Assembly: GCA_030280995.1 (NCBI GenBank)
Contig: JASXTE010000001.1
Location: 6,722,501 to 6,786,500 of the forward strand
DNA: 64,000 nt
Source: Hemileia vastatrix
Lineage: Eukaryota > Basidiomycota > Pucciniomycetes > Pucciniales > Zaghouaniaceae
Direction of reading: 5' to 3'
Shown here piece by piece: positions 31,488-43,458 of the stretch (within the stretch, counting starts at the first letter, position 1; each line of letters starts with the position of its first letter). The position numbers and the translations under genes were made by a program. Under the pieces are notes generated by a model that was given only the letters and a program-made list of their open reading frames with translations, was not told the origin of the DNA and did no database searches.

Positions 31488-32741
31488 TTTTCAGCTGGTT
31501 TTCTAGAAGATAGAAGAAAAGTACAGAAGGATAAAAGGATAACAGAACAAATAAGAAGGAAAGTAAGGGTTTGTGATACAACTATTGGACATAAGGGTTT
31601 TGTTTAATCAAGTAAGTAATTCTTATTTCTCTGCTTATAAAAAAACAAAATTTAATAATTAAGCCACTCATAAAGAAACCTTTGTATATATATATATTTC
31701 CAAATTTTAGTATTATTTTAAAACACTGTAATAAAATTTCTAGAAAAATATGTATAAGTGTAACAAAAAATTTATTGATAAAATCTAAGGTAGAGTAAGT
31801 AATACAGACTACAAGGGAAGAAAAAAAAGCCTTTATATAGGCAAATGAGGCCCTCTGATATTTCACTAGGTGTACATACAGAGTGAAAGAGGGAAAACAA
31901 ATGAAAATTAAGTGTAACAAAGAAAATAAGGTTGCTATGTAGCTGTTTGCTAAAACAGAAATAAAAACTCCAATGTATCCACCCTTTAAAACCTGTAACA
32001 ATGTAATAGATTAAGTGGGATACTAATTTGGTATAAAATGGGAGAATGTAACTATAGTAATTTCAAAACAGGTTACACTTTTATTAATTTATTAAAAAAT
32101 CAGATTTTAGTGAAACATTAAAATTATACTATTTGTGATGTACAGAATTTATATACTTAACAAATGTAGTATAAAACAGTATTAATTAAGTAAGTTAAAC
32201 TAATTGTACTAGTATAATATTAATTGAAATTAAACAAGTAATTATTTTAATAAAATAACTAATTATTAAAATAAAACATATATATATATTATTAAATAAA
32301 ATGTTTTACTTGTTTAATTTTTTGAAGACACAGTTTTGTGTCAAAAGGCATCTAATAATTATTGGTTTTATATATAATTATTATTATTTAATAAATATGA
32401 TTAATTAATTAATTAATTAAATTATAAGTTGAATTTATTATTTACAATTATAATGTGAATTTGTAATTAATTAATTATTAATTTATAAACATTAAATACA
32501 TAAAATGTGCCAATAATTTATAGAATATAATACTATTTATGTTTATTTAAATTTATATAAAATTTATATAATAATAAAATTAATATAACACTTATTTTAA
32601 TTATGTTAAAAATATGGTTATATAATTTTATTTGGAATAATATTTAGTTTTTATATATAATTTAAATATATTTTGTCTCTTATTTATTTTCAAGTAATTT
32701 AACATAATATTTACTGGACTCTTAGTATAGTCTGACTGACA
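31488..32741 (-). repeat. Gypsy A 5' LTR
   Basis: About 1.25 kb, starting TGTCAGTCAGAC on the minus strand and ending near CCAGCTGAAAA. The promoter TATA is at 31832-31839. The middle (about 32080-32670) is extremely AT-rich with TTAATTAATTAA runs. Confidence 0.8.
31832..31839 (-). promoter_or_regulatory. TATA box in gypsy A 5' LTR
   Basis: GCCTATATAAAGGC on the minus strand; the same position carries TATAAAAG or TATATAAA in the LTRs of gypsy B, C, D, E and F. Confidence 0.6.
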
Positions 32742-33169
32742 GAAGTTCTGTGCACTCCAGTAGATTTTGGTATAAGTAAAGGGGGATTTGTCTGGTTGAT
32801 GGACATCATTTACTTACTACACATTTAAGAAAAAATTACAAAAAATTATTACTATATAAAAATATATTTTAAAGCCCTTATAAATTAATTTTATCTTTAA
32901 ACTTGCTAAATTATATTTTTTTAGTCTATTTTCTACCACCAGCACACACCAATCCAAATATTGTGAGTTAATTATTGAGTATAACAGTTTTATAATTCTT
33001 TCCCTGAGGTTTAAGCTATAAATTATATCTTATTGAGTGGTACGGCCATTAATATTTACTATTAAATCATACCTATATACTAGCATACAATGACAGTATG
33101 CCACTTTACATAGTTATTTTACAAACAAAAAGGAGAAATTAAATCTCTTGATATTTTTTTTAATAATTT
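32742..33169 (-). other. Spacer: 3' flank of the NAM-type gene
   Basis: About 430 bp of unrecognised AT-rich sequence between gypsy A and the stop codon of the interrupted NAM-type gene; probably its 3' untranslated region. Confidence 0.4.
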
Positions 33170-33280
33170 TTATTTTATCAATCTTAGAGAAATTATGGTG
33201 GTCTCATCAAGGAAATCAGATTCAGTCTTCATTAATAATGAGGCTTCTTCAGATAAAAGCTGGCCATCTGTGATGTGTTT

Positions 33281-33832
33281 TTTCAAGGTTCACTTTTGGT
33301 CTAGAAGCTTTGGTACGGTGTTATATGAAGATTTTAAGAATTTTTTTGACTCTCAATAATTAGGTACGTATTTTCTCAATCAAGTATGATTTATTTACTC
33401 AAAATAAGAGGTAGATTTTAATAATTTATATAAGTTATAGAATTAGAATTACGTATGGTGTAAATACTAAGGATATAAAATATAATAAATAAGTTATAAC
33501 TGTTGTAGTTGTAGTAATAAATGAGTTGGTAAAGAGAATGATTAAAAGACAACAAAAAGAGAGGCCTTTTATAGGCAAAGGAGAGACAAAGCACGGCAAT
33601 CAAATTCTAAAAACAGTAGGAAGAGAGAGAGAAAAGAACATTCAAGAAAGAGTATTTCAAATAATAAAGTTATTCTAAAAAGAAGGCGTCAAAAAGATGT
33701 ATTTACAGAGTATATCAGAAATACATCAATATTTTTAATATTTACTGTAAAAGTCAATCCTAAATAAGAAATTTGATTTTTTTGTATATATTTAATATTA
33801 TTTGAATATTTAAATCTTATTTTATCTTTGTA
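33281..33832 (-). repeat. Gypsy B LTR fragment (3' 552 bp of the LTR)
   Basis: Matches the first 552 bp (plus-strand reading) of 36574-37400, including TATA at 33567-33573, and stops abruptly at TTTGT. The remaining 275 bp with the TGTCAG end are missing; gag in the opposite orientation follows. Confidence 0.85.
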
Positions 33833-36541
33833 ACAAGCTAGTACTAAGGAGACTCCTTCAAATCAAAAGAATTGGCCAAAACTTGACCAGTACCCAACAT
33901 TTGATGGTGATTCTTCTTCTGATTGGCAACAATTTATTTGCAGAATTGATAATTTAAAAAATTCTTACAAACTCCCAGATGAGGAAATTGTGTCCAAGTT
34001 AATTTCTTTGTTCACTAATGTTGCCCTGATGTGGTATGAATCTGTTCTCCTGGATGGGAATGACTACTCATGGGAGGATTGGAAGAAATTAATTAAAGCA
34101 CAATTTGGTGGCTCCAAGTTCAGAATGGCTCATCAAAGGCAGTATGAGGAAACTAGATGTAGCTCTTCTACTGATAAACCTATTGAGTTTTTAATGAAAC
34201 TTGTAAAAATCTTAAGGGAAATGGACCCAAATATGGAGTTTGACTTATGGAAGGACAGGATCCTCTATAAATTACCAATGTCTCTGAGAGACATGATTGT
34301 GGCTAGGACTGAGTTCTCCAAAAAACCCTCTTCTTTCATTAATACTTGCAATGAGATACTTCTAAACAATAAGTATGATGCAAGAAGATTCATTCCTAGG
34401 ACCCCTTTGGAGAAACCCTCCACTTACCAACAAAAACCTCTGGAAAAGGTTGGTAAACCTTCTGCCCCTGCTGCACCAAAGAAGTATGCAACAAACACTT
34501 GCTTCAAGTGCAACAAACCTTGGCAGAAAGGCCATGTTTGTGACAGGAAGATAAATCTTGTAGAACAAACAGAGGAGCATGCTGATGACACAGTGGCACT
34601 GGATGATACATCAAGTGATTGTGCCAGAAATATTTCATATGAATCTCAACAAGAAATCTTGATGCTGGAAGAAGATATTCATTATTTAAATACTATTGAC
34701 ATTGATAATAATGATTTATCTACAGTTGAGTATGCTGAGATCATAAAGAACATTGAGGATAACTCAATTGTTATTGCCCCTCTTAAGGCACCAGTCTTGA
34801 TCAATGGAACCAGCATTGAAGTTGTTCTGGATTCTGGAGCTGGAGGAAGTGTAGTATCTAAAAGAGCACTTGCTTCAGTAGATCAAGACTATAAATCTAA
34901 ACTGTTGCCTATCATTTCTGAAAATTGGAGAGGGTATGGCTCTGTTTTGTCCCCCATTGGTAAATACAAAGCCACAGTGTTTTTTAAATATAACCATGGT
35001 TTTGTAAGAGCTATTTGTGATTTTGTTGTCATGAAAAATGATAACTTGAGCAATTGGTTTATTGTAGGGAATGATATTTTAACCAAGTATGGCATAAAAT
35101 TGGATCCTTCAAACCAATGTTTCACAATGGGGATGAATGTGAAGAGAAAATTTAAAATTTCCTCCCCTAAAAAATTATTAAAACCAGAATTGAACACATG
35201 TAATTCTGTGGTTCAATATAAAGGAAGATCTACAAAGGAAATGCATTCCCTTATGTCTGAAATTGACAATGCTTCTTTTGGAGAACAACTTTCTGGTGAG
35301 GATAAAGATTCCATCATTAACTTGATAAAATCTTTTCCTATGGCCTTTGCTCATGGGTCACATGAACTGGGATTAGTTAAAGAAGAAATGAAACTTTCAT
35401 TGTCTTGCCCATTAACTGATATACCACCTAGTTTAAAGAAGAAGCCTTATCCTGCTTCTCCCACAAAGAGAAAAGATATTGAAGATAATATCTCTACCCT
35501 TTTAAAAATGAATATTATTGAAAAGGTAGTTGAAACACCTAAATATTGTGTTATCTCACCTGTCCTAATTTCTTATGAGAAAGATAAAGCCAGGTTATGT
35601 GGTGATTATAGAGAACTAAATACTTATACTGTTGATGATATCTATCCTTTACCTAGAATCAGCTCTATACATGCTACTTTACAGGGTGCTAAATATATCA
35701 GCTGTTTGGATGGTAATAAGGGATATCACCAGGTACCTGTTGAGAAAAATTCTCAGAACTTTCTGATGATTGACACTCATATGGGTATTTATAAGTATAT
35801 TAGGATGCCATTTGGCCCTAAAAATGCCCCTTCTGTTTTCCAAAAAGTAATGGATAACACATTCCATCAAGAGATAATTGAAGGTTGGCTTATGGTTTAT
35901 ATTGATGATATCATTATATTCTCAAAAACATTTGAGGACCATCTTAAAAACCTGTGTAAAGTATTCCAGAAAATGGATAAAATAAATATGACACTTGCTT
36001 TGAAGAAATGTAAATTTGGTTTCCATTCTTTAAATGTTCTGGGTCATGTTGTTTCAGGCTTACAGATATGTGTTGACCAGAACAAAGTGGCAGCCATACA
36101 ACAGGTGAAAGCTCCTACAACAGTGAGAGAGCTCAAAAGTTTTTTGGGAATGTGTGGATACTATAGACAGTATATTAAAAATTAACAAGTCATAGCTTTA
36201 CCCCTTACCCAATTAACTAGAAAGGATGTTGCTTTTGTCTGGAATAGTGAAAGACAAAGAGCCTTTGACACTATGAAACACTGTTTGATGTCAGCACCAA
36301 TTCTTTCTTTACCTGACTTTGATCAACCATTTGGTTTGTACACTGATGCCAGTTTCATTGGTCTTGGTGCTGCCCTCCATCAAAAACAAGTGATAAATGA
36401 TAAAGTTTCAGAAGTAGTAATTTGTTATATTTCAAGAACCTTGAGAAATAGTGAATTGAAATATGGTGCTACTCAATTAGAGTGTTTAGCTGTAGTATGG
36501 GCTCTAGAAAAGCTTCATTATTACCTAGATGACCAAAAGTG
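33833..36541 (+). pseudogene. Gypsy B inverted gag-pol segment (gag to early RNase H)
   Basis: A plus-strand segment closely matching element C. It starts inside gag (ASTKETPSNQKNWPKLD), is open to 36182, has a TAA at 36183, and reads on in frame to the RNase H motif YYLDDQK at 36541. It contains capsid-like gag, the knuckle CFKCNKPWQKGHVC (34500), protease VVLDSGAGGS (34825), and reverse transcriptase with CGDYRELNTYTVDD and VYIDD (35897). At 36533-36542 GACCAAAAGT is shared by pol and by the LTR end, and the sequence switches from pol to LTR there. No integrase. Protein differences from C are scattered. Confidence 0.85.
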
Positions 36542-36600
36542 AACCTTGACAATTGGGGGCCTTTCCGTGAAATTTTCAAGGTTCACTTTTGGTCTAGAAG
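36533..36600. repeat. Inverted-repeat junction of gypsy B and C
   Basis: GACCAAAAGTGAACCTTG and its exact reverse complement flank about 25 bp that read, on the plus strand, as LTR end plus primer-site leader (ACAATTGGGGGCCTTTCCGT). So a fragment of '5' LTR end + leader' in plus orientation abuts the LTR of C in minus orientation. Confidence 0.85.
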
Positions 36601-37400
36601 CTTTGGTACGGTGTTATATGAAGATTTTAAGGATATATTTGACTCTCAATAATTAGGTACGTATTTTCTCAATCAAGTATGATTTATTTACTCAAAATAA
36701 GAGGTAGATTTTAATAATTTATATAAGTTATAGAATTAGAATTACGTATGGTGTAAATACTAAAGATATAAAATATAATAAATAAGTTTTAACTGTTGTA
36801 GTTGTAGTAATAAATGAGTTGGTAAAAAGAATGATTAAAAGACAACAAAAAGAGAGGCCTTTTATAGGCAAAGGAGAGACAAAGCACGGCAATCAAATTC
36901 TAAAAACAGTAGGAAGAGAGAGAGAAAAGAAAATTCCAGAAAGAGTATTTCAAATAATAACGTTATTCTAAAAAGAAGGCATCAAAAAGATGTATTTACA
37001 GAGTATGTCAGAAATACATCAATATTTTTAATATTTATTGTAAAAGTCAATGCTAAATAAGAAATTTGATTTTTTTTGTATATATTTAATATTATTTGAA
37101 TATTTAAATCTTATTTTATCTTTGTATTTATTTTTTAATATAAAATTTTATTTTCTCACAACCTGTCAAATGAGCACGGTGTTAGAGAAAAATATAAGGG
37201 ACAAAATTATAATTTTAATTTTAATTATTTATTTAATTAATTAATTTTTTAATTTTAACATTCTGTAATTAGTTTATTTATTATAACTAATTTTAATGTA
37301 ACTAAATTATAATTAAATAATAATTAAAAATGATAAGGTGCGGCTTCATCCAGTAAATAATTAATTATTTCACTGGGTAAGTCTAGTAGCCTGGCTGACA
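36574..37400 (-). repeat. Gypsy C 3' LTR
   Basis: 827 bp; starts TGTCAGCCAGGC on the minus strand and ends CCTTGAAA. Nearly identical to 44537-45362. TATA at 36860-36866. Confidence 0.9.
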
Positions 37401-37412
37401 CTCCCTCACTCT
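37401..37412 (-). promoter_or_regulatory. Gypsy C polypurine tract
   Basis: AGAGTGAGGGAG directly before the 3' LTR on the minus strand. Confidence 0.8.
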
Positions 37413-37434
37413 AAAAAAACAATAGATAAAAATG

Positions 37435-40400
37435 CTATGATTTTTTCTTTTTATACTTTTTTAGTAGAGTAAGAAGATTAGATATCTCCTTCCCAGGTAT
37501 CCAAGAATCATATTCAGATGATTTATTCTTGAATCTCAATAAGTATTCTGTACCTTTCTCAGCAGTGACTATTCTGTCATTTAAAATTTTTTCAATTTCT
37601 GCTGTCTCAGTGATTTCATTTGGGGTTTTCTTTGGTCTACCCCTCCTTTTAGGAAATAAATCATTATTGGATGTGTGAGGTTTCAAAAGAGATAATGGAA
37701 AAACAGGATGTTTTCTGTCATATGGGGAATACAGAATAACTTCAACTGCTTTATCTCCAATCATTCTTCTGACAACAAAAGGACCAACAAATGGATCTTT
37801 TAATTTGTTATTACCTTGTAAGTTGAAATGGACTGTAGAAATCAACACTTCATCACCCTTTTTAAAAGTGTATTCTTTATGGGATTTGTCCCATCTTTTC
37901 TTCTCATATTCAAATGATTTTTCAATACATTTTTGAGCATGATTTCTACATAGTTTTTGCATTTGAAGAAAAGATTTTACACCAGGATGTATATTCAATT
38001 TAGGTTTTTTGTTATTGAGAATTTGGGCAGGACTATTAGGAACATATCCGAGCCAGAGCTCAAAAGGCTTTCTTTGAGTAACAGAATGAACAGTGCTATT
38101 ATAAGCAAATTCTAACCCAGGATGTAAGGTAACCCAATCATGAGTGAATCTGTCATTATCTTTATACTCAAGGCCAAAGGCACAATATCTTCTTATCATG
38201 TCCTCTAAAGTCTGAATCATTCTTTCAGCTAAACCATCAGTCTGAGGGTGATGGGCACTAGAAAGTTTCAGATCACAACCACAAACATCCATCAGAGACA
38301 TCCAAAATTCAAAAGAAAATTTAGGGTCTCTGTCAGAGATTATGGCTTTAGGAAAACCAGCAGTATTAAACATATGAGACCACCATAAGAAAGCTAATTC
38401 TTTAGTGGAAACATCCTTGTGGGTAGGGATAAATTTACATATTTTTGTGAATCTGTCCACAATAACCCAACAAGAGTTATAACTGTCTTTACCAGCAATA
38501 GCTAATCCTGTTACAAAATCCATGTTTATTATTTGCCATGGAGCATCAAAAGGTTCAATATGTTGCATTAATCCTGCTCTTTTACCAGTTAATCTTTTTG
38601 ATTTTTGGCATGAATCACAGGATTCAACATATAATTTTGTGTCCTCTGACATATTAGCCCACCAAGCAGTGTTCTTAATTCTGATCATTGTTTTGTCAAG
38701 ATCAAAATGTCCAGCTAATATGTCATCATGACAAATTTTCAAGATGATTTCTTTCATAGAAGGAGGAATAACAATAACATTACTCAACTTTCTTCTATAA
38801 TATAGATATCCTTCATCAATTGAAAATTTTCCTTTTTCCAAAGCTTTTTGGTACTTTGGTGGAAGGGTTTTAATTAATGCTTGTATTGAAGCATTCTTTG
38901 GATCATTTAATATGGTGCATAACTTTTTCAAGTCAGTGTCCTTATCATATGATTCCAGAATAAGCTGTAATAGCTCTTCCTCCATATCAACCACATATAT
39001 CCCATGGATATGGATAATTTCATCCTCAGGATCATAAGCAGGATTAGAGTCATCATTTGGTAAGGGTAACCTTGATAACATATCCACATTTGAGTGACCA
39101 ATACCAGCTCTGTGAATAATTGTCATTCTCCCTCTGTACTCTTGAACAGCCAGCTGCCATCTAAACATATGTCTATTAGGTGTTTTCAAGTTTAAAAGGG
39201 ATTTAACTGCACTGCAGTCAGTGACAAGTTCAAATTTCTGGTCATCTAGGTAATAATGAAGCTTTTCTAGAGCCCATACTACAGCTAAACACTCTAATTG
39301 AGTAGCACCATATTTCAATTCACTATTTCTCAAGGTTCTTGAAATATAACAAATTACTACTTCTGAAACTTTATCATTTATCACTTGTTTTTGATGGAGG
39401 GCAGCACCAAGACCAATGAAACTGGCATCAGTGTACAAACCAAATGGTTGATCAAAGTCAGGTAAAGAAAGAATTGGTGCTGACATCAAACAGTGTTTCA
39501 TAGTGTCAAAGGCTCTTTGTCTTTCACTATTCCAGACAAAAGCAACATCCTTTCTAGTTAATTGGGTAAGGGGTAAAGCTATGACTTGGTAATTTTTAAT
39601 ATACTGTCTATAGTATCCACACATTCCCAAAAAACTTTGGAGCTCTCTCACTGTTGTAGGAGCTTTCACCTGTTGTATGGCTGCCACTTTGTTCTGGTCA
39701 ACACATATCTGTAAGCCTGAAACAACATGACCCAGAACTTTTAAAGAATGGAAACCAAATTTACATTTCTTCAAAGCAAGTGTCATATTTATTTCATCCA
39801 TTTTCTGGAATACTTTACACAGGTGTTTAAGATGGTCCTCAAATGTTTTTGAGAATATAATGATATCATCAATATAAACCATCAGCCATCCTTCAATTAT
39901 CTCTTGATGGAATGTGTTATCCATTACTTTTTGGAAAACAGAAGGGGCATTTTTAGGGCCAAATGGCATCCTAATATACTTATAAATACCCATATGAGTG
40001 GCAATCATCAGAATGTTCTGAGAATTTTTCTCAACAGGTACCTGGTGATATCCCTTATTACCATCCAAACAGCTGATATATTTAGCACCCTGTAAAGTAG
40101 CATGTATAGAGCTGATTCTAGGTAAAGGATAGATATCATCAACAGTATAAGTATTTAGTGCTCTATAATCACCACATAACCTGGCTTTATCTTTCTCATA
40201 AGAAATTAGGACAGGTGAGATAACACAATATTTAGGTGTTTCAACTACCTTTTCAATAATATTCATTTTTAAAAGGGTAGAGATATTATCTACAATATCT
40301 TTTCTCTTTTTGGGAGAAGCAGGATAAGGCTTCTTCTTTAAACTAGGTGGTATATCAGTTAATGGGCAAGACAATGAAAGTTTCATTTCCTCTTTAACTA

Positions 40401-43400
40401 TTCCCAGTTCATGTGACCCATGAGCAAAGGCCATAGGAAAAGATTTTATCAAGTTAATGATGGAATCTTTATCCTCACCAGAAAGTTGTTCTCCAAAAGA
40501 AGCATTGTCAATTTTAGACATAAGGGCGTGCATTTCCTTTGTAGATCTTCCTTTATATTGAACCACAGAATTACATGTGTTCAATTCTGGTTTTAATAAT
40601 TTTTTAGGGGAGGAAATTTTAAATTTTCTCTTCCCATTCATCCCCATTGTGAAACATTGGTTTGAAGGATCCAATTTTATGCCATACTTGGTTAAAATAT
40701 CATTCCCTACAATAAACCAATTGCTCAAGTTATCATTTTTCATGACAACAAAATCACAAATAGCTCTTACAAAACCATGGTTATATTTAAAAAACACTGT
40801 GGCTTTGTATTTACCAATGGGGGACAAAACAGAGCCATACCCTCTCCAATTTTCAGAAGTGATAGGCAACAGTTTAGATTTATAGTCTTGATCTACTTAA
40901 GCAAGTGCTCTTTTAGATACTACACTTCCTCCAGCTCCAGAATCCAGAACAACTTCAATGCTGGTTTTATTGATCAAGACTGGTGCCTTAAGAGGGGCAA
41001 TAACAATTGAGTTATCCTCAATGTTCTTTATGATCTCAGCATACTCAACTGTAGATAAATCATTATTATCAATGTCAATAGTATTTAAATAATGAATATC
41101 TTCTTCCAGCATCAAGATTTCTTGTTGAGATTCATATGAAATATTGCTGGCACAATCACTTGATGTATCATCCAGTGCCACTGTGTCATCAGCATGCTCC
41201 TCTGTTTGTTCTACAAGATTTATCTTCCTGTCACAAACATGGCCTTTCTGCCAAGGTTTGTTGCACTTGAAGCAAGTGTTTGTTGCATACTTCTTTGGTG
41301 CAGCAGGGGCAGAAGGTTAACCAACCTTTTCCAGAGGTTTGTGTTGGTAAGTGGAGGTTTTCTCCAAAGGGGTCCTAGGAATGAATCTTCTTGCATCATA
41401 CTTATTGTTTAGAAGTATCCCATTGCAAGTATTAATGAAAGAAGAGGGTTCTTTGGAGAACTCAGTCCTAGCCACAATCAAGTCTCTCAGAGACATTGGT
41501 AATTTATAGAGGATCCTGTCCTTCCATATGTCAAACTCCATATTTGGGTCCATTTCCCTTAAGATTTTTACAAGTTTCATTAAAAACTCAATAGGTTTAT
41601 CAGTAGAAGAGCTACATCTAGTTTCCTCATACTGCCTTTGATGAGCCATTCTGAACTTGGAGCCACCAAATTGTGCTTTAATTAATTTCTTCCAATCCTC
41701 CCATGAGTAGTCATTCCCATCAAGGAGAACAGATTCATACCACATCAGGGCAACATTAGTGAACAAAGAAATTAACTTGGACACAATTTCCTCATCTGGG
41801 AGTTTGTAAGAATTTTTTAAATTATCAATTCTGCAAATAAATTGTTGCCAATCAGAAGAAGAATCACCATCAAATGTTGGGTACTGGTCAAGTTTTGGCC
41901 AATTCTTTTGATTTGAAGGAGTCTCCTTAGTACTAGCTTGTTTCTGAGTAAGAAGCAGCTGTAATTTCTCTAATTGTGCTGAAATCTCATTGTTTAATCC
42001 TTCTGTTGCAGATCCTGGTGCATCATCAGTTTTTGATGGAAACTCAGTGTTATCAACAGGTATTTCTGGATCAATTTTTATTTTAGATGAACTAGTCACA
42101 GGTACTGGTTGAGCATCCTGCACTATATGTTCCTTCACAGAAATGTCAGAATATTTTTCATCATTTAACAATCAGTTCAATTTTTCTTCAATGGTTGTTA
42201 GTCTTGTTTTCATTCTTGGAAGACTAGATAAACTTTCATTGATAGTTGCAAAAGATAATTGATTTTTATGTTGAAAAGATGACAAATGGTCACTCAATCT
42301 TTTCAGATTTATCTTATCTATCTCTACCTCCTGGCAACAGGCAGATACAGTATCTTTTAGTTTAGACAAATCATTTTTTATATTTTGCCATAAAGCAATT
42401 TTCTTTTCATGGGTTGCTTTGTAATGAGACAATTCATCAGAGACTCTCTGAGCTTCACTTTTTAATGCTTGATATCCTTGATCAGTTAACAAACTATTAT
42501 ATCTCTGAGTCAATTGCATATTGTTCATTATATGATTTTGTTTGACAATAATATCTCTCAAGTGCTCATCATTAATTCTTGCTACATCTGGAGTGTTTCT
42601 CAATAAGGAAACTGAGTAACTTTCCAGACTCTCATAGAAGTCAGGGTCAAGAGTTTCATCAATCACAGCCATATCAGGATTAATCATTGAGGTAGCAATT
42701 AAAAGTAATGGATTAGATACATGAGATAACTGTCTACTATTCCCAGCTTCTATAGGTCTCAAGGTTTCATCCTGCCTTCCAGATTTACCTGAAGGAACAG
42801 AGTCAGCCACAAGAAAAGGCACTTGAGAATCAATAGAGGGACGTACCAGGGTTTTCTGGGTATCACCATATTGGGCTTCCTTCTTCTTTTGCCTCCTTGA
42901 TAAGGGTGGGGAGGAGTGGGGTTGGCCTGGGTGGGCCTTGATGGACCTACCTGAGGTAACTGATGCTGGTTTTGAGCCAAGTACTCCCACTGAGTGTTGA
43001 GCCAGTCCCACTGCCACTTGGACACTTCCACCATCTCTTGGGATTGGGGAGCCAATTGTTGTTGATCCCTGGGAGGAAGAGGTTTCTTTTTCTCTTGGAG
43101 AAAAGTATCTGTTCTTTTCACCTTTTCTTCCAAGGCATCTACCCTTACCTTTAGTCTCAAGCTGTCTGTCCTTAACTCCTTTATGTGGGTTGACAGATTC
43201 TTTACCTGCTGGGACAACGGCATCTTTTTTATCCTGAATCCTTTTGGAAGCTCTTCTGGTGGGTTTGTCATGGGCTTCTGATCCTGAGTATTGTCCACTA
43301 GGATTTCTACTTCTTCGATTTCTACATCCTGTTTGGGGCAAGGATTTATTAGTTTGAGAAATTCTTCTTGTTAAAGGAGAACTTACAGAAGTAGGCTCAT

Positions 43401-43458
43401 CATAATCAATTAAGTCTAGTTCTTCTTCACGTGCAGCAAAACCACTTTGATCAGTCAT
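37435..43458 (-). pseudogene. Gypsy C Gag-Pol polyprotein: one frame, three nonsense codons, no frameshift
   Basis: A single frame of about 2,000 codons starting MTDQSGFAAREEE. Stops: TGA 42172-42174, TAA 41317-41319, TAA 40897-40899. Order: basic low-complexity N-terminus (overlapped by a +1 ORF), helical region (EEVEIDKINLKRL), capsid-like gag (DQYPTFDGDSSSDWQQFICR), knuckle CFKCNKPWQKGHVC (CX2CX7HXC), protease VVLDSGAGGS (near 40940), reverse transcriptase (CGDYRALNTYTVDD, VYIDD near 39864-39877), RNase H (YTDASFIGLGAAL), integrase with HDDILAGHF...CDSCQKSK zinc site and MDFVTG, SDRDPKF, LAERMIQTLEDM catalytic sites, AT-hook KRRGRPKKTP, and C-terminal chromodomain (EIEKILNDRIVTAEKG, YLLRFKNKSSEYDSW). 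Three point mutations separate it from an open frame, so it is the youngest gypsy here. Confidence 0.92.
42759..43298 (-). CDS. Overlapping +1-frame ORF in gypsy C gag, coiled coil
   Basis: Lies entirely inside the Gag N-terminal region, +1 relative to it. Starts MDNTQDQKPMTNPPEELPKG. A heptad coiled coil follows (LSTHIKELRTDSLRLKV, VDALEEKVKRTDTFLQEKK), then VSKWQWDWLNTQWEYLAQ, and HPYQGGKRRRKP. The conserved part ends at PRKPW; the remaining residues up to the stop are not conserved. Orthologous +1 ORFs exist in gypsy A, D and E. How it would be translated (leaky scanning from its own ATG, or +1 frameshifting) is not visible. Function unknown; a structural or RNA-binding role is inference. 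Confidence 0.6.
   Translation of the reverse strand: MDNTQDQKPMTNPPEELPKGFRIKKMPLSQQVKNLSTHIKELRTDSLRLKVRVDALEEKVKRTDTFLQEKKKPLPPRDQQQLAPQSQEMVEVSKWQWDWLNTQWEYLAQNQHQLPQVGPSRPTQANPTPPHPYQGGKRRRKPNMVIPRKPWYVPLLILKCLFLWLTLFLQVNLEGRMKP

Larger units (their letters stand above)
19910..32741 (-). mobile_element. Gypsy A: Ty3/gypsy LTR retrotransposon, decayed, interrupted by Harbinger-2
   Basis: Minus-strand element. The 5' LTR is at 31488-32741. The 3' LTR is split into 19910-20506 and 24546-24617 by Harbinger-2. Both LTRs start TGTCAG (minus) and share the TATA region and AACAAAG/GGTTACA landmarks. The internal part carries a frameshifted Gag-Pol. The outer 5-bp flanks (CTCAT left, GAAGT right) do not match, so a clean target duplication is not visible. 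Confidence 0.8.
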
